Shown here: positions 41,956 through 51,904 of the stretch, piece after piece
How the letters are laid out: each line of letters begins with the position of its first letter
Numbering within the stretch: the first letter of the stretch is position 1
NCBI GenBank assembly: GCA_025055455.1
Contig: JANWXD010000025.1
Span: 1-60,075 of the forward strand
Origin: Bryobacteraceae bacterium
GTDB lineage: Bacteria; Acidobacteriota; Terriglobia; Bryobacterales; Bryobacteraceae
Length of the DNA: 60,075 bases
Direction: 5' to 3'
Notes under the pieces: model-generated
What the model was told of the DNA's origin: nothing
What the model saw: only the letters and a program-made list of their open reading frames with translations
Databases searched by the model: none
Position numbers and translations under genes: made by a program

Positions 41956-42670
41956 GGCGATACCGCAGCAGCGTCCAGACCGCAATCAATCCGTCGGAAG
42001 CCCGAATTTTCTTGCCCTCTTCGCGTGAGCGGGGGAAGTAAGCGATAGGGACTTCGACGATCCGCAAGCCCATCCGCAGCAGCTTGGCGGTGATTTCGTG
42101 ATCCGTTTCGAAGCCGCTCGTGCGTAACCGCAGGCTCTTGACTACCGAAGCGGGATATAGTTTGTAGGCCGTCAAGGTGTCGGTAATCCAGCGGCCGAAC
42201 AAGATCCAAGTCCAAGCCGAGAGAATGATGCCGGCCAGCCACGGACCGATTCCCTGCTGAGGGTGACGTCCCGGGAACCACGTCCAGCGCGGCTGCACCT
42301 GCCGCTGGCCGAGAAACCGGCTACCATACACTACGTCGGCGCCCTCTCGGAGCGCGCGCAGCATGGGCAAGTAGTCCTGCGGATCGTATTCGAGGTCGGC
42401 ATCCTGAATCAGGATGTAATCGCCCGTTGCCTCCCGCAAACCGCGCTGCACGGCTCTGCCTTTGCCTTGATTGGGGACCTGCGTGAAGCACTTCACTTCG
42501 GGAAAGCTGCGCGCTACGGCTTCCGTATTGTCCGTCGAGCCGTCATTGACGACGAGGATTTCTTTCTGAAAGCCGACGGTCTCAGTGGGGACGCGCAGGA
42601 TGCGCTCCAGCAGTGTTCCTAGGAAGGCGCCTTCGTTATAGGCCGGAATGACAATCGAAAGCACGGGCAT
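41945..42670 (-). CDS. GT2 glycosyltransferase (polyprenyl-phosphate-sugar synthase-like)
   Basis: 241 aa from ATG 42670; residues before it would be read from other genes. The fold starts LSIVIPAYNEGAFLGTLLERI with the nucleotide motif EILVVNDGSTDNTEAVARS and ILIQDADLEYDPQDY (DAD), then YGSRFLGQRQ, matching dolichol/polyprenyl-phosphate mannosyltransferase-type GT2 enzymes. It lacks clear C-terminal membrane helices apart from one region (WLAGIILSAWTWILFG). It is separated by 5 bp from the CofD-GT2 fusion gene upstream. Confidence 0.9.
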   Translation of the reverse strand: MPVLSIVIPAYNEGAFLGTLLERILRVPTETVGFQKEILVVNDGSTDNTEAVARSFPEVKCFTQVPNQGKGRAVQRGLREATGDYILIQDADLEYDPQDYLPMLRALREGADVVYGSRFLGQRQVQPRWTWFPGRHPQQGIGPWLAGIILSAWTWILFGRWITDTLTAYKLYPASVVKSLRLRTSGFETDHEITAKLLRMGLRIVEVPIAYFPRSREEGKKIRASDGLIAVWTLLRYRLAD

Positions 42671-42675
42671 CTGAG

Positions 42676-44736
42676 TCAGCCGCGAAAGCGATAGCGCACT
42701 AGGGCTGCCAGGGCCGCTAATCCGTCGTGGACCGTGATCTTCTTGCCCGCGGCCCGCGTGCGGGGTTTGTAGTCGACCGGCAACTCCAGAATGTACTCTC
42801 GTCGCCGGGCGAGCTTGGCCACGATCTCGGTCTCGAGATCGCGCCCGTTGGACTCCAAAGCCAGCGACCGCAGCAAGGAGGCGTCGAAGGCCTTCACACT
42901 GCTCAGCACATCGGAGACGTAGCGGTTGTAGAGCAACAGCGTCACTACGCTCAAAAGCATGCCGCCGTACTTGCTCGCCAGATACAATCCCCACTGCTTC
43001 TGGTAGATCTGTTTGAGTTGCTCCGTGAGGCTGGCGCACGTCACGGCCCGCGTGCCGAAGACTGCGCGAAATCGAGATCGGAGCAGCGGGGTCACGAGCG
43101 TGTACAGATCTTCCGGCATGTACTCCGCGTCGCCGGGGAAGAACACCACGATGTTACCGCGCGCCTTTTCGAGGCCCAGCCGCAGCGCCGCGCCCCGTCC
43201 CCGGGGTCGCTCCAGACGGAACACCCGCACGTTGCGGATCGAGCGGGCGATCTCGACGCTCTTGTCCGTCGAGCCGCCGTCGACCACGATGATCTCTTTG
43301 GTCAAACCCAACGGCTGAAAGTCGAGCGCCGTGAGCGACTTCAAGACCCCTTCAAGGGTGCGCTCCTCGTTCAGCACGGGCACCAGGATCGACACCATGT
43401 GCTGGACCTGCTCGAGCTCGACGTCGATGCGCGACTGCACGATCTGGCGCACCTCGTCGAGCACAAAGCCGCCGCCATGGCCCCCGGCTTCCGACTCCCA
43501 GTCCTTCAACCGCACCGTCTCCAAGGGGAAGGGGAAGGTGGTGTGATCGAAGGGGATGTAACGGGCGTGCTCTGAGCCTGTCTCGTCGCCGGGATGCTGG
43601 AGGAAAAAGTGGGAGACTACGTCCGGCCAGTTGACGGCGATCTGGCCTTTTCGGCTCATGGCGTGCATGAACTTCCGCGCCAGCTCGTTGGCATCCTCCT
43701 GCTGGATGTCGTAGTCGCGGCGGATGTTGCCGACGAAGATCTTGTCGGCCTGGCGGTTGGCCATGATGGCTTCGGCGACGCCCTCGGTCATGTAGGACGG
43801 AAACAGCGAGGAATGCTGCGTGCCGGGTCCGTAGATGATCACGTCGGCCGCCAACAACGCCTCTCGCGCCCGGGGATTGATCTGCGGCACGCGGTACGCC
43901 TGACGGAAGAACGCCGCCCAGCCCTCGGGGGGCTCTGCGGCCCCGTTTTCTACGTGTTGCCGGTACAGGCCCGCGTCCAACAGAAACAACTCCGCAATGC
44001 GCGCCGTGCTCTGTGCGCTGACAATTTCCGCCTCGCTCCGGAGCACGGTCCCATCCTCTTTGAGTGCGACCAAATATAAGTTCTCGCCCTGCGTGACGTT
44101 CAGCAGCATGTGTGGGGGGACCTCGTAGAAGCGGCAGAACGCCTCCACGGCTCGGTTGAAGTCCTCCCCTTGCTGCAAAAAACAACCCGCGAAGAGCAGG
44201 TTACCCACCGCGCAGTCCGTGAAGTCGAAGCTCTGGCCCGCGGCCTCACGCCGGTGGAAATAGTCGCAAAACGTCCTCAGGAACGAATGCAACTGCCGCG
44301 CCTGGCTCACGGTGAGGCGTTCGAGAGCTTCCGCCACGGCCCGCGGCAAACGCCCTTCCCGGCCCTCGAGGATGTCCTCTAGAAAGCGCAGGGCTTCCGC
44401 ACGGGGGATGCCGACCGGCAGCCGGTAGTCGGAGACGAACCGCAAGGCCTGTTGACTGCGCTCGGCGGAGGGCATGAGCCGGTTGACGTTCTTGCGAACG
44501 TCGGATGGCCCGAGCATGGAGGGAATGAAGCGCCGCAGCCGGCCCGTGGAGTGGCCGTCGTCGTAGGCGTTGATGAGGATTTGCAGGGAAATCTGCGGGT
44601 GCCGCACCAAGGCTTCCGTGATGCTCCGCGTGCCGGTGCCACCGGAAAACAGCACCACGTTGATGCGGGAACGCTGCGGGGAGGACGGCTCCGCCTCGCG
44701 CGAAGCTTGTGGAACGACGCTGTCAACCATGGACAT
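42676..44736 (-). CDS. CofD/YvcK-like domain fused to GT2 glycosyltransferase
   Basis: 686 aa from ATG 44736 (44730 possible), overlapping the upstream gene by 14 bp. Residues about 25-430 form a CofD/YvcK-type domain: INVVLFSGGTGTRS (about 25-38), NAYDDGHSTGRLRRFIPSMLGPSDVR (about 56-81), NLLFAGCF and ADVIIYGPGTQHSSLFPS (about 297-314). Residues about 447-686 are a GT2 domain, MVSILVPVLNEERTLEGVLKSL, EIIVVDGGSTDKSVEIA and VVFFPGDAEYMPEDLY, ending with RYRFRG like the neighbouring GT2. CofD moves a phospho-lactyl group to a flavin; YvcK binds UDP-GlcNAc. The role of the pair is unknown. Confidence 0.85.
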   Translation of the reverse strand: MSMVDSVVPQASREAEPSSPQRSRINVVLFSGGTGTRSITEALVRHPQISLQILINAYDDGHSTGRLRRFIPSMLGPSDVRKNVNRLMPSAERSQQALRFVSDYRLPVGIPRAEALRFLEDILEGREGRLPRAVAEALERLTVSQARQLHSFLRTFCDYFHRREAAGQSFDFTDCAVGNLLFAGCFLQQGEDFNRAVEAFCRFYEVPPHMLLNVTQGENLYLVALKEDGTVLRSEAEIVSAQSTARIAELFLLDAGLYRQHVENGAAEPPEGWAAFFRQAYRVPQINPRAREALLAADVIIYGPGTQHSSLFPSYMTEGVAEAIMANRQADKIFVGNIRRDYDIQQEDANELARKFMHAMSRKGQIAVNWPDVVSHFFLQHPGDETGSEHARYIPFDHTTFPFPLETVRLKDWESEAGGHGGGFVLDEVRQIVQSRIDVELEQVQHMVSILVPVLNEERTLEGVLKSLTALDFQPLGLTKEIIVVDGGSTDKSVEIARSIRNVRVFRLERPRGRGAALRLGLEKARGNIVVFFPGDAEYMPEDLYTLVTPLLRSRFRAVFGTRAVTCASLTEQLKQIYQKQWGLYLASKYGGMLLSVVTLLLYNRYVSDVLSSVKAFDASLLRSLALESNGRDLETEIVAKLARRREYILELPVDYKPRTRAAGKKITVHDGLAALAALVRYRFRG

Positions 44737-46198
44737 GGCGATCGCGCAAGAACGCCTCGACCGCGGCAGCATCTTCGGGGGAATTGACACCCACGGTTTC
44801 CTCGACAGCCATCAAGCGCGGTGTCAGGACCGCTCCGTCCTCTCGGGCCAACAAGGGTATGAGCGGCAACAAGTTGAACTCCCCCGTGCGCCGGCCGCGC
44901 GCTTGTGGCGCGCCCCGGTGCGTCTGCAGCAACGCCCGCAGGTCCTGCGTGCGGAAGCAGAAAAAGCCCGTGTCACTTTCCCCGCTGTCCGGCAGATCGT
45001 CTCCTTCCCGTGCCTGCAACACGCCGCGCAGTTCTCCCCGCGGACCTCGGAGGAAATGGATGTAAGGGCGGTCGCGCCACACGGTCGGGCAGGTGATCCG
45101 GGGCGCCAGCCAACCTTGATGCAGCCGCAGGCACGCCTCTACCGACTGGGAACGCAGGGCCACTTGATCTCCCCAAACCACGGCCGCATGGAGCGTTTCG
45201 ACCGCCTCCAAGCCCACCGCCACCGCGTCACCCATTCCTGTCGGTTCTGCCTGAATGGCGATGCGATAGCGTCCTGGCGCCCGCTGCGACAGCCTTTCTT
45301 CGACGGCCGCCCTTCCGGCTGGCGATAGCACCAGCACGACCGTCTGGCAGAAGGGCAACAGCAGGTCCATCAGCCACTCCAAGATCGGGCGGCCCGCCAC
45401 CGGATACAAGATCTTGGGTTTGTCGAAGCCCATCCGGGAGCCTCGACCGGCGGCCGGAATTACCGCCGTCCATATCATCGGCAGAACCTTGGGAGCCGCA
45501 TACGCCTCCCAATTTCCTAAGTGAAGCCCATCGCGGGGAAGGCTTTGCTCGCGTCGCGCAAGCCAGCTGGGGACTTCGGCGACGCCAGTCAACACGGCAT
45601 CCGCCCCGGAATCGATCAGCTCCTGATGGGAGGACGTTCCCACCAAGCCGACAGCCGTCGCACCCGCCGCCTTGGCCGCTTGAACGCCCGCGGCTGCGTC
45701 CTCCACCACGAGGCACTCGCGCGCCTCCACGCTGAGGCGTCGGAACGATTCCAGGTAGATCTCCGGAGCCGGTTTCGCCTTTTGGACGTCCTCTCCGGAT
45801 AACACCGTGCGGAAGCAGTCCGTCAAGCCGCTCCGCCTCAGAAACAATTCCACGTTGCGGCGCGAAGCCGAACTGGCCAGGCCCAGGCGGTAGCGCTGAC
45901 TCAACTGCCGCAACGTTTCAACGCATTGCGGCATGAGGGCGCTGCCGCGCTCCAATTCCTGTCGGGCGAGCTGCCGCTTGCGCTCGACGGCCCGGGCGAG
46001 GTCAGCGTCGGAGAACGACCGACCCGCTTGTCGAAGGACCGTGGCAAGGACGTCTTCGGTTCGCCAACCGGCGAATCGAGCGTAGTCGAAACCTTCGACG
46101 CCGAACTCGCGGAGCACGGACGCGAAGGCCGCGCGATGGCAATGCGTGGAATCCCACAGCACTCCGTCCAAATCGAAGACGATGCCGCGGATGGCCAT
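44723..46198 (-). CDS. HAD phosphatase fused to sugar nucleotidyltransferase
   Basis: 491 aa from ATG 46198. Residues 1 to about 215 are a HAD domain of the beta-phosphoglucomutase type: FDLDGVLWDS (D9, D11), LGLASSASRRNVE, KPAPEIYLESFRRL and CLVVEDAAAGVQAAKAAG. Residues about 241-491 are a GlmU/HddC-like nucleotidyltransferase: VIPAAGRGSRMGFDKPKILYPVAGRPILEWL (P-loop 248-257, K262), then VVWGDQVALRS, EAREGDDLP and TGEFNLLPLIPLL. Fusion of a sugar-phosphate phosphatase or mutase to a nucleotide-sugar pyrophosphorylase suggests consecutive steps in sugar activation. It is the first gene of the glycan operon. Confidence 0.88.
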   Translation of the reverse strand: MAIRGIVFDLDGVLWDSTHCHRAAFASVLREFGVEGFDYARFAGWRTEDVLATVLRQAGRSFSDADLARAVERKRQLARQELERGSALMPQCVETLRQLSQRYRLGLASSASRRNVELFLRRSGLTDCFRTVLSGEDVQKAKPAPEIYLESFRRLSVEARECLVVEDAAAGVQAAKAAGATAVGLVGTSSHQELIDSGADAVLTGVAEVPSWLARREQSLPRDGLHLGNWEAYAAPKVLPMIWTAVIPAAGRGSRMGFDKPKILYPVAGRPILEWLMDLLLPFCQTVVLVLSPAGRAAVEERLSQRAPGRYRIAIQAEPTGMGDAVAVGLEAVETLHAAVVWGDQVALRSQSVEACLRLHQGWLAPRITCPTVWRDRPYIHFLRGPRGELRGVLQAREGDDLPDSGESDTGFFCFRTQDLRALLQTHRGAPQARGRRTGEFNLLPLIPLLAREDGAVLTPRLMAVEETVGVNSPEDAAAVEAFLRDRHVHG

Positions 46199-46260
46199 TC
46201 GCTTTCCGAGCTTAGCATGGCCCTGGATCCCACCGAGCCCCGCCACGGGCGCCGCGCGGC

Positions 46261-46833
46261 TCACGGCAAGGGCGCAGGATCGAGCGGGGCGTCCCTGTCT
46301 TCGGCCCTTGCGAGGCGGCGTTTCTTCCGCAGCAGCATGCCCGCCACCACGACACCGAGCGCCAGCTTAACCGTTTCGATGAGGGAATAGGTCGTGTGGA
46401 GACCCCAAAAGCGGCCGCGGTCCGGGGTGAACACTTGGGCTGGGACAAAGTCGATGTTTCGCCCCAGCCGGATGATTTCCGGCGTCAGCAGCCAATGTTG
46501 CGCGGCCGTAAGAACGAAAATCAAACCCGTCAGCAACAGCAGAGGCGGGCGCGCTTCGGCCCAAAAAAACAGCACCGCCAGCAGAAGCGGCGCGAAGACG
46601 AGCTGCATGCGCTCCCAGGCCCGGAAATACCAGCGGTTGAGTTCAGACGCCTGGTATCGCAGCAGCGGACGCGCGTTGCCGTCCAGCGCCTTGAGCAGCG
46701 GAGCGGCAGCCGTCGAGGGCGCTGCCAGCAGCCGGTCCACGCCCCGAAAATTTTGGGTGGCCACCACCATCATCAGGAGGCTGCCCGAAAGCCAAGCCCC
46801 CACCAGTAGGCTGGCCAAACGCCGATAATGCAT
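46261..46833 (-). CDS. Small membrane protein of unknown function
   Basis: 190 aa from the ATG at 46833. Four hydrophobic segments (about 7-26 ASLLVGAWLSGSLLMMVVATQ, 78-98, 105-120, 150-170 TVKLALGVVVAGMLL) are visible, with a basic tail KKRRLARAEDRD. The N-terminal motif MHYRRLASLLVGAWLSGSL resembles DUF4149-like four-helix proteins, but I would not insist on it. It lies 62 bp upstream of the HAD-nucleotidyltransferase gene, in the same direction, and may be in its operon. No function can be given. Confidence 0.65.
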   Translation of the reverse strand: MHYRRLASLLVGAWLSGSLLMMVVATQNFRGVDRLLAAPSTAAAPLLKALDGNARPLLRYQASELNRWYFRAWERMQLVFAPLLLAVLFFWAEARPPLLLLTGLIFVLTAAQHWLLTPEIIRLGRNIDFVPAQVFTPDRGRFWGLHTTYSLIETVKLALGVVVAGMLLRKKRRLARAEDRDAPLDPAPLP

Positions 46834-46878
46834 ACCGGAAAAGCTACAGTGTATCCCATCCTGTGTGAAAATCTGGAC

Positions 46879-47973
46879 ATGCGCGGGCGGCAAGATCAGC
46901 GCGGGATCACGCGCCGCGGCTGGCTCAGTGGCAGTGTGGCGGCCTTGTGGGCCCAGGCAGCGCCACAGGCGGTCCGGCTGCCGCGGCGGGTGCGGGTGGC
47001 GATCGTGGGCTTCGACGGCCACTACGGAGAGATTCTCGGGCCGCTGCCGCGCCTCCCGGATGTGGAGATCGTGGCGATTTGCGACCGGGACGGCGCCGTG
47101 CTGGAGCGCATGGCGCGGCGGCCGGCGCTGGCGCACGCGCGCCGCTACACCGAATTGGAGCGGATGCTCGACGCCGAACGCCTCGACCTAGTGGCGGTCT
47201 GCAACAACAACGGCGAGCGCGCCGCGGCCATCCTGGCGTGCGCCGCGCGGAAGCTCCACGTGATCGCCGAAAAGCCCTTGGCCATCGAGCGTGACAGCCT
47301 TCGGCGCGTCCAAGAAGCCATCGCACGCAACGGCGTGGAACTCTCGATGCTGCTACCGATGCGCTTTGCGCCACCTTACTTAGCCATGAAACGCATCGTC
47401 GACTCCGGGGAGATCGGCGAGGTGGCTCAGATCGGCGCCCAGAAGTCTTACAAAGTCGGCCAGCGGCCCGAGTGGATGAAGCGGCGCGCCACGTTCGGCG
47501 GCACCATTCCCTGGATCGGCATTCACATGGTGGATTTGATGCGCTGGGCGAGCGGGCGCGAGTTCGTCGAAGCTGTATCGTTTCAGGCCCGCGTCGGCTT
47601 TCCGGAGTTGGGCGAGATGGAGAACACGACCGCGACGCTATTTCGCTTGGACAACGACGGCGTGGCAGTGTTGCGCATGGACTATTTGCGCCCGGAGACG
47701 GCCCCGACGCACGGGGATGACCGGCTCCGCCTTGCCGGAACGAAGGGCATCGTGGAGTATCAGCCGGCCACGGGCGTCACCGTCATGTCGGCGACGCGCA
47801 AGCCGGAGGTTGTCCGGGACTTGCCTCCGCCCGGTTCCGTGTTCGTGGATTTCCTCGAAGCGGTGTACGCCGGCAAGCCGCGCCAACTGACCCTGGCCGA
47901 CATTTTCCGGGTCAACGAAATCGTCCTCACCGCCCGGGAGGCGGCGGAAAAGCGCGCCGTCCTGGCTCTTTGA
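46879..47973 (+). CDS. Gfo/Idh/MocA oxidoreductase, Tat-exported, A
   Basis: 364 aa from the ATG at 46879; a frame open earlier gives no sensible N-terminus. A Tat-type start, TRRGWLSGSVAALWAQAA, with a twin-Arg at residues 12-13, indicates export. The Rossmann domain VRVAIVGFDGHYGEIL and the C-terminal domain with the motif EKPLAI follow. The middle has PWIGIHMVDLMRW, the H-x-x-D catalytic-like pair. The first glycine-rich loop (GFDGHYGE) is not the usual GxGxxG, so cofactor binding may be altered. It may oxidise a sugar or alcohol in the periplasm. Confidence 0.85.
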   Translation: MRGRQDQRGITRRGWLSGSVAALWAQAAPQAVRLPRRVRVAIVGFDGHYGEILGPLPRLPDVEIVAICDRDGAVLERMARRPALAHARRYTELERMLDAERLDLVAVCNNNGERAAAILACAARKLHVIAEKPLAIERDSLRRVQEAIARNGVELSMLLPMRFAPPYLAMKRIVDSGEIGEVAQIGAQKSYKVGQRPEWMKRRATFGGTIPWIGIHMVDLMRWASGREFVEAVSFQARVGFPELGEMENTTATLFRLDNDGVAVLRMDYLRPETAPTHGDDRLRLAGTKGIVEYQPATGVTVMSATRKPEVVRDLPPPGSVFVDFLEAVYAGKPRQLTLADIFRVNEIVLTAREAAEKRAVLAL

Positions 47974-48042
47974 GCGACCGGCCCGTGCGGCGCCTGGCCG
48001 CCTTCCCGCCGCGCCGCCGCCGTCTCCGGCGCGGGCGAACTC

Positions 48043-49257
<1,215 letters not shown>

Positions 49258-49263
49258 GTGCGA

Positions 49264-49269
49264 ATTATA
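49264..49269 (-). promoter_or_regulatory. -10 box TATAAT for the Gfo/Idh gene at 48043-49257
   Basis: TATAAT, a perfect -10, ends 6 nt before the ATG at 49257, so a transcript would start at about the first codon. No ribosome binding site between them. No consensus -35. Confidence 0.5.
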
Positions 49270-49306
49270 CCGCGGCTGCGGCACTACTCTACAGAGAGGA
49301 AGACTC

Positions 49307-49699
49307 ATGAGGCGAGCCGGGCGGTTATGCGCCAGCGCGTTGTTGTGTGTTTACCTGTGCGGGGCCGACAAACGGACTCCTGTCCCTCGATCCGCACTGA
49401 CCGACGCCCAGCTGGAGGCCGCCATCCGCGAGCGCTTCGCCAAATCCAAGGTCGCTGAAGACGGCTTCACCGTCCGCGTGCAAGGGGGCGTTGCTACGAT
49501 CGAGGGGCGCACCGATGTTGTCCAACGCAAAGGAGCCGCGACACGCATGGCTAAGAGCGCCGGCGCCAAGAAAGTCGTCAACAAGGTGGTGGTAAGTGAT
49601 GCCGCGCGGCTGAAGGCCTCCAACAACCTCACCACGGGCCGCCGCCGCGCGCAGGTCCGGCGGGGTCAACCTCGGAGCGAATCTGGCTCGTCGCGCTGA
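49307..49699 (+). CDS. Exported BON-domain protein
   Basis: 130 aa with AGAGAGGA ahead of the ATG. A signal peptide (MRRAGRLCASALLCVYLCGA) is followed by the BON domain (about 30-95: ALTDAQLEAAIRERFAKSKVAEDGFTVRVQGGVATIEGRTDVVQRKGAATRMAKSAGAKKVVNKVVV). The tail is basic and disordered. BON domains bind membranes or peptidoglycan-linked structures in OsmY-like stress proteins. It is transcribed divergently from the Gfo/Idh gene, with 49 bp between starts, and followed by a possible terminator. Confidence 0.85.
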   Translation: MRRAGRLCASALLCVYLCGADKRTPVPRSALTDAQLEAAIRERFAKSKVAEDGFTVRVQGGVATIEGRTDVVQRKGAATRMAKSAGAKKVVNKVVVSDAARLKASNNLTTGRRRAQVRRGQPRSESGSSR

Positions 49700-49708
49700 A
49701 CGAGAGAA

Positions 49709-49726
49709 GCGTCCCGCAAAGGACGC
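49709..49726 (+). terminator. possible terminator hairpin after the BON gene
   Basis: GCGTCC (49709-49714), loop CGCAAA, GGACGC (49721-49726). A TATTTT run starts 12-13 nt beyond the stem. Confidence 0.35.
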
Positions 49727-49879
49727 CGCGGGCTGCGGTATTTTCCCCCAGTTCGTCTCAGGCATACCCCGCGCCACAATCGATCGGATTCCTGGATCCG
49801 CTCTCAGGCCCTCGGCGCCGAAAGCTTCAGAGGGACGGCGTCACAGCCGCCGGCTTGGGGCGCGCCCTGAATCGGCATC

Positions 49880-51904
49880 ATGCACTGTCTCTACTGTGGG
49901 AAGCCGCTGGGGTTCTTCCGAGGGCTCACCGACGGCGAATTCTGTTCCAGTCGGCACCGCAAACAACACAAGAAGTTGACCAAGCTCGCCCTCGAGCGGC
50001 TCCTGGAACGGCCAGAAGCCGGTCCCTATCTCGTCTCAAACCGTGGGAAGGCCTCCGACGCCGAATCGGCACCCCCACCGCTACGAGAGTTTCGCACCCC
50101 GGGCCCGCGGCCAGCCGCTGCGCCCTGGCGCTGGTGGGCGGCCGGTGCGGCAACGCCAGCGGCCAATCTCGCCCGCCCTAGCTTGCAAACCTCCAGCAAG
50201 GCGCGGTTCGCCTTCATCACGGCCCCACCCCTAGCGGCTGCCCCGGGACGCCCCGTTCCGGACACGGTCCAACCGCGGTCGATTAGCCTGCTTGGGTTTT
50301 CGTCGGCCGCCATGAGGCCGGTAACCAGCGTGATGAGCACCAAGCCGAGGCTGTTAGAGGCCCCCCACGCCAGCATCCTGGCATCCGTAGCCGACTCTGC
50401 CTCGGCTGTGCCTTCAGATGCCGTCGCTTTCTCGACGGCTTTACCCTGGAGTCGGCAATGGGGAACTGAGCTTCAGCCGACGGCCGCGTGGGAGGAGCTG
50501 ACGCTATGGGACCGAGTTCCCGAACACGGCGCCGTTTGGCTGCCGGTCGCGATCCCCCTGCAACGCCCGCCGCTGCGAGCGTCGCCGCACATCGGTCCTC
50601 TCCACTGGGTCACACGGACTTGGATACCGGCGGCCGTGATATCGCCGCTCGCACCGAAGGGACTCCTTCCGGGGCCGCCACAGCTTATCGAGCCGGTGGT
50701 CTGGAGGCGGGCCGCGATGTCCGGCGCCCCAGAACCGTTTCCAGCCACGCCTCGGCTGACTCTGGCCACGCCCCAGTCGGCGCACCGCAGCCGCCAGTCG
50801 GTCCGAGCCGGAGGTCTGGTGTTGCCTCAGGCTGTCCCCGTCGGCGGCCCCGCAGCGTGGCCACCCCGTCATACGCTCGCACCGTTCCCGGATGTGGAAC
50901 CAAGTTTGCCTGCCCTGCTGCTGATCTGGCCGGGCGCTCTTCGATTCGCCAATGAGCTCGGACGCATTCGGGCGGTAGGGCGGGAGGGTTCGCAGGCGTT
51001 CCCCGCGCTGGGACCGGTCAAACCGCACTCGGCCTCGGCTGCACCTTGGCGGTTGCGCAAGCCGATCCCGCCTCGGGGTGAGCTTCTGAGTTTACGAGCG
51101 GCAAATTCGTGTTCGCTGCGACCCGGCTTCCGGGGCCATAGCTCCTTTGAAAAAGCTGCGGGGTACTGGCAAACCGTGCGGCCGTACGTCAGCTGGGCCG
51201 CGGGCAGCACAGCCCTGGCCGGAATGCTGTGGGTGGCGACGACGCGCCTGTGGACCAGTCAGTGGCTTCAGGACCGCTGGACGGCTTTCCAGCGCGCCAT
51301 CGAGAACCGTGCGGCCGTCGAGTTCAGTGATGACTTCCGGGCCGGGCTGGAACATTGGGAGGCGACGGGAAGCTGGACGGTGACGCCGGAGGGCTTCGTT
51401 CGACCCGGCCGTCTCGCCCTGTTCAAGCCTTCGCGACCGATGCGGGATTACCGCCTGGAATTTTTGACCCAAATCGAACGCAAGGCCATTGGCTGGGTCT
51501 ACCGGGCCCAGGATACCAACAACTACTATGCCGCTAAGATCACCGTCGCTAAGCCCGGACCGTTACCGTCGCTCTCGCTGGTGCGTTATGCCGTCATCGA
51601 AGGGCGCGTCGAGCGGCGCACCGAGATCCCGGTGCGGGTCGTCATCCAAGGTGCCGTTCCTTACTCGGTTCAATGCGTGGTGCGGGGCGACACGTTCACC
51701 ACTTCCATCGCCGGTGAGGTCGTGGATGTCTGGGGTGACCGGCGGTTGGATCGGGGTGGGATCGGGTTTTTCGCCGACCCTGGCGAGAGTGCGCGCCTGT
51801 ACTGGGTGCGAATCTCCCACCAGGACGATCTGCTCGGCAGAATCTGCGCGTACCTCCGCCGGCCTCCGGTGGCCGTTTTCCCCGGGCAGGAGAGCACGCC
51901 ATGA
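49880..51904 (+). CDS. Zinc-finger/disordered/TM/LamG-like protein of unknown function
   Basis: 674 aa. The N-terminus has a Cys-rich finger (MHCLYCGKPLGFFRGLTDGEFCSSRHRKQ, with C3, C6, C22) like MYM/FCS-type fingers. A Pro/Ala/Ser-rich low-complexity stretch of roughly 350 residues follows, then a hydrophobic segment (about 440-456, SWAAGSTALAGMLWVATTRLW). The C-terminal domain (about 475-660) looks like a concanavalin/DUF1080 jelly roll: VEFSDDFRAGLEHWEATGSWTVTPEGFVRPGRLALF, GWVYRAQDTNNYYAAKI and DRGGIGFFADPGESARLYWVRIS. This suggests a sensor or ligand-binding domain outside with a finger inside. It is coupled by ATGA to the TPR gene. Confidence 0.7.
   Translation: MHCLYCGKPLGFFRGLTDGEFCSSRHRKQHKKLTKLALERLLERPEAGPYLVSNRGKASDAESAPPPLREFRTPGPRPAAAPWRWWAAGAATPAANLARPSLQTSSKARFAFITAPPLAAAPGRPVPDTVQPRSISLLGFSSAAMRPVTSVMSTKPRLLEAPHASILASVADSASAVPSDAVAFSTALPWSRQWGTELQPTAAWEELTLWDRVPEHGAVWLPVAIPLQRPPLRASPHIGPLHWVTRTWIPAAVISPLAPKGLLPGPPQLIEPVVWRRAAMSGAPEPFPATPRLTLATPQSAHRSRQSVRAGGLVLPQAVPVGGPAAWPPRHTLAPFPDVEPSLPALLLIWPGALRFANELGRIRAVGREGSQAFPALGPVKPHSASAAPWRLRKPIPPRGELLSLRAANSCSLRPGFRGHSSFEKAAGYWQTVRPYVSWAAGSTALAGMLWVATTRLWTSQWLQDRWTAFQRAIENRAAVEFSDDFRAGLEHWEATGSWTVTPEGFVRPGRLALFKPSRPMRDYRLEFLTQIERKAIGWVYRAQDTNNYYAAKITVAKPGPLPSLSLVRYAVIEGRVERRTEIPVRVVIQGAVPYSVQCVVRGDTFTTSIAGEVVDVWGDRRLDRGGIGFFADPGESARLYWVRISHQDDLLGRICAYLRRPPVAVFPGQESTP

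Noticed and set aside
46834-47136. N-terminal extension of the 190-aa membrane protein
   Set aside because: It runs antisense to the start of a Gfo/Idh gene and lacks membrane character; the ATG at 46833 begins a clean helix.
50504-51028. 174-codon minus-strand frame opposite the zinc-finger/LamG-like gene
   Set aside because: It mirrors the Pro/Ala-rich disordered section of the plus-strand protein and has no recognisable domain or ribosome binding site.
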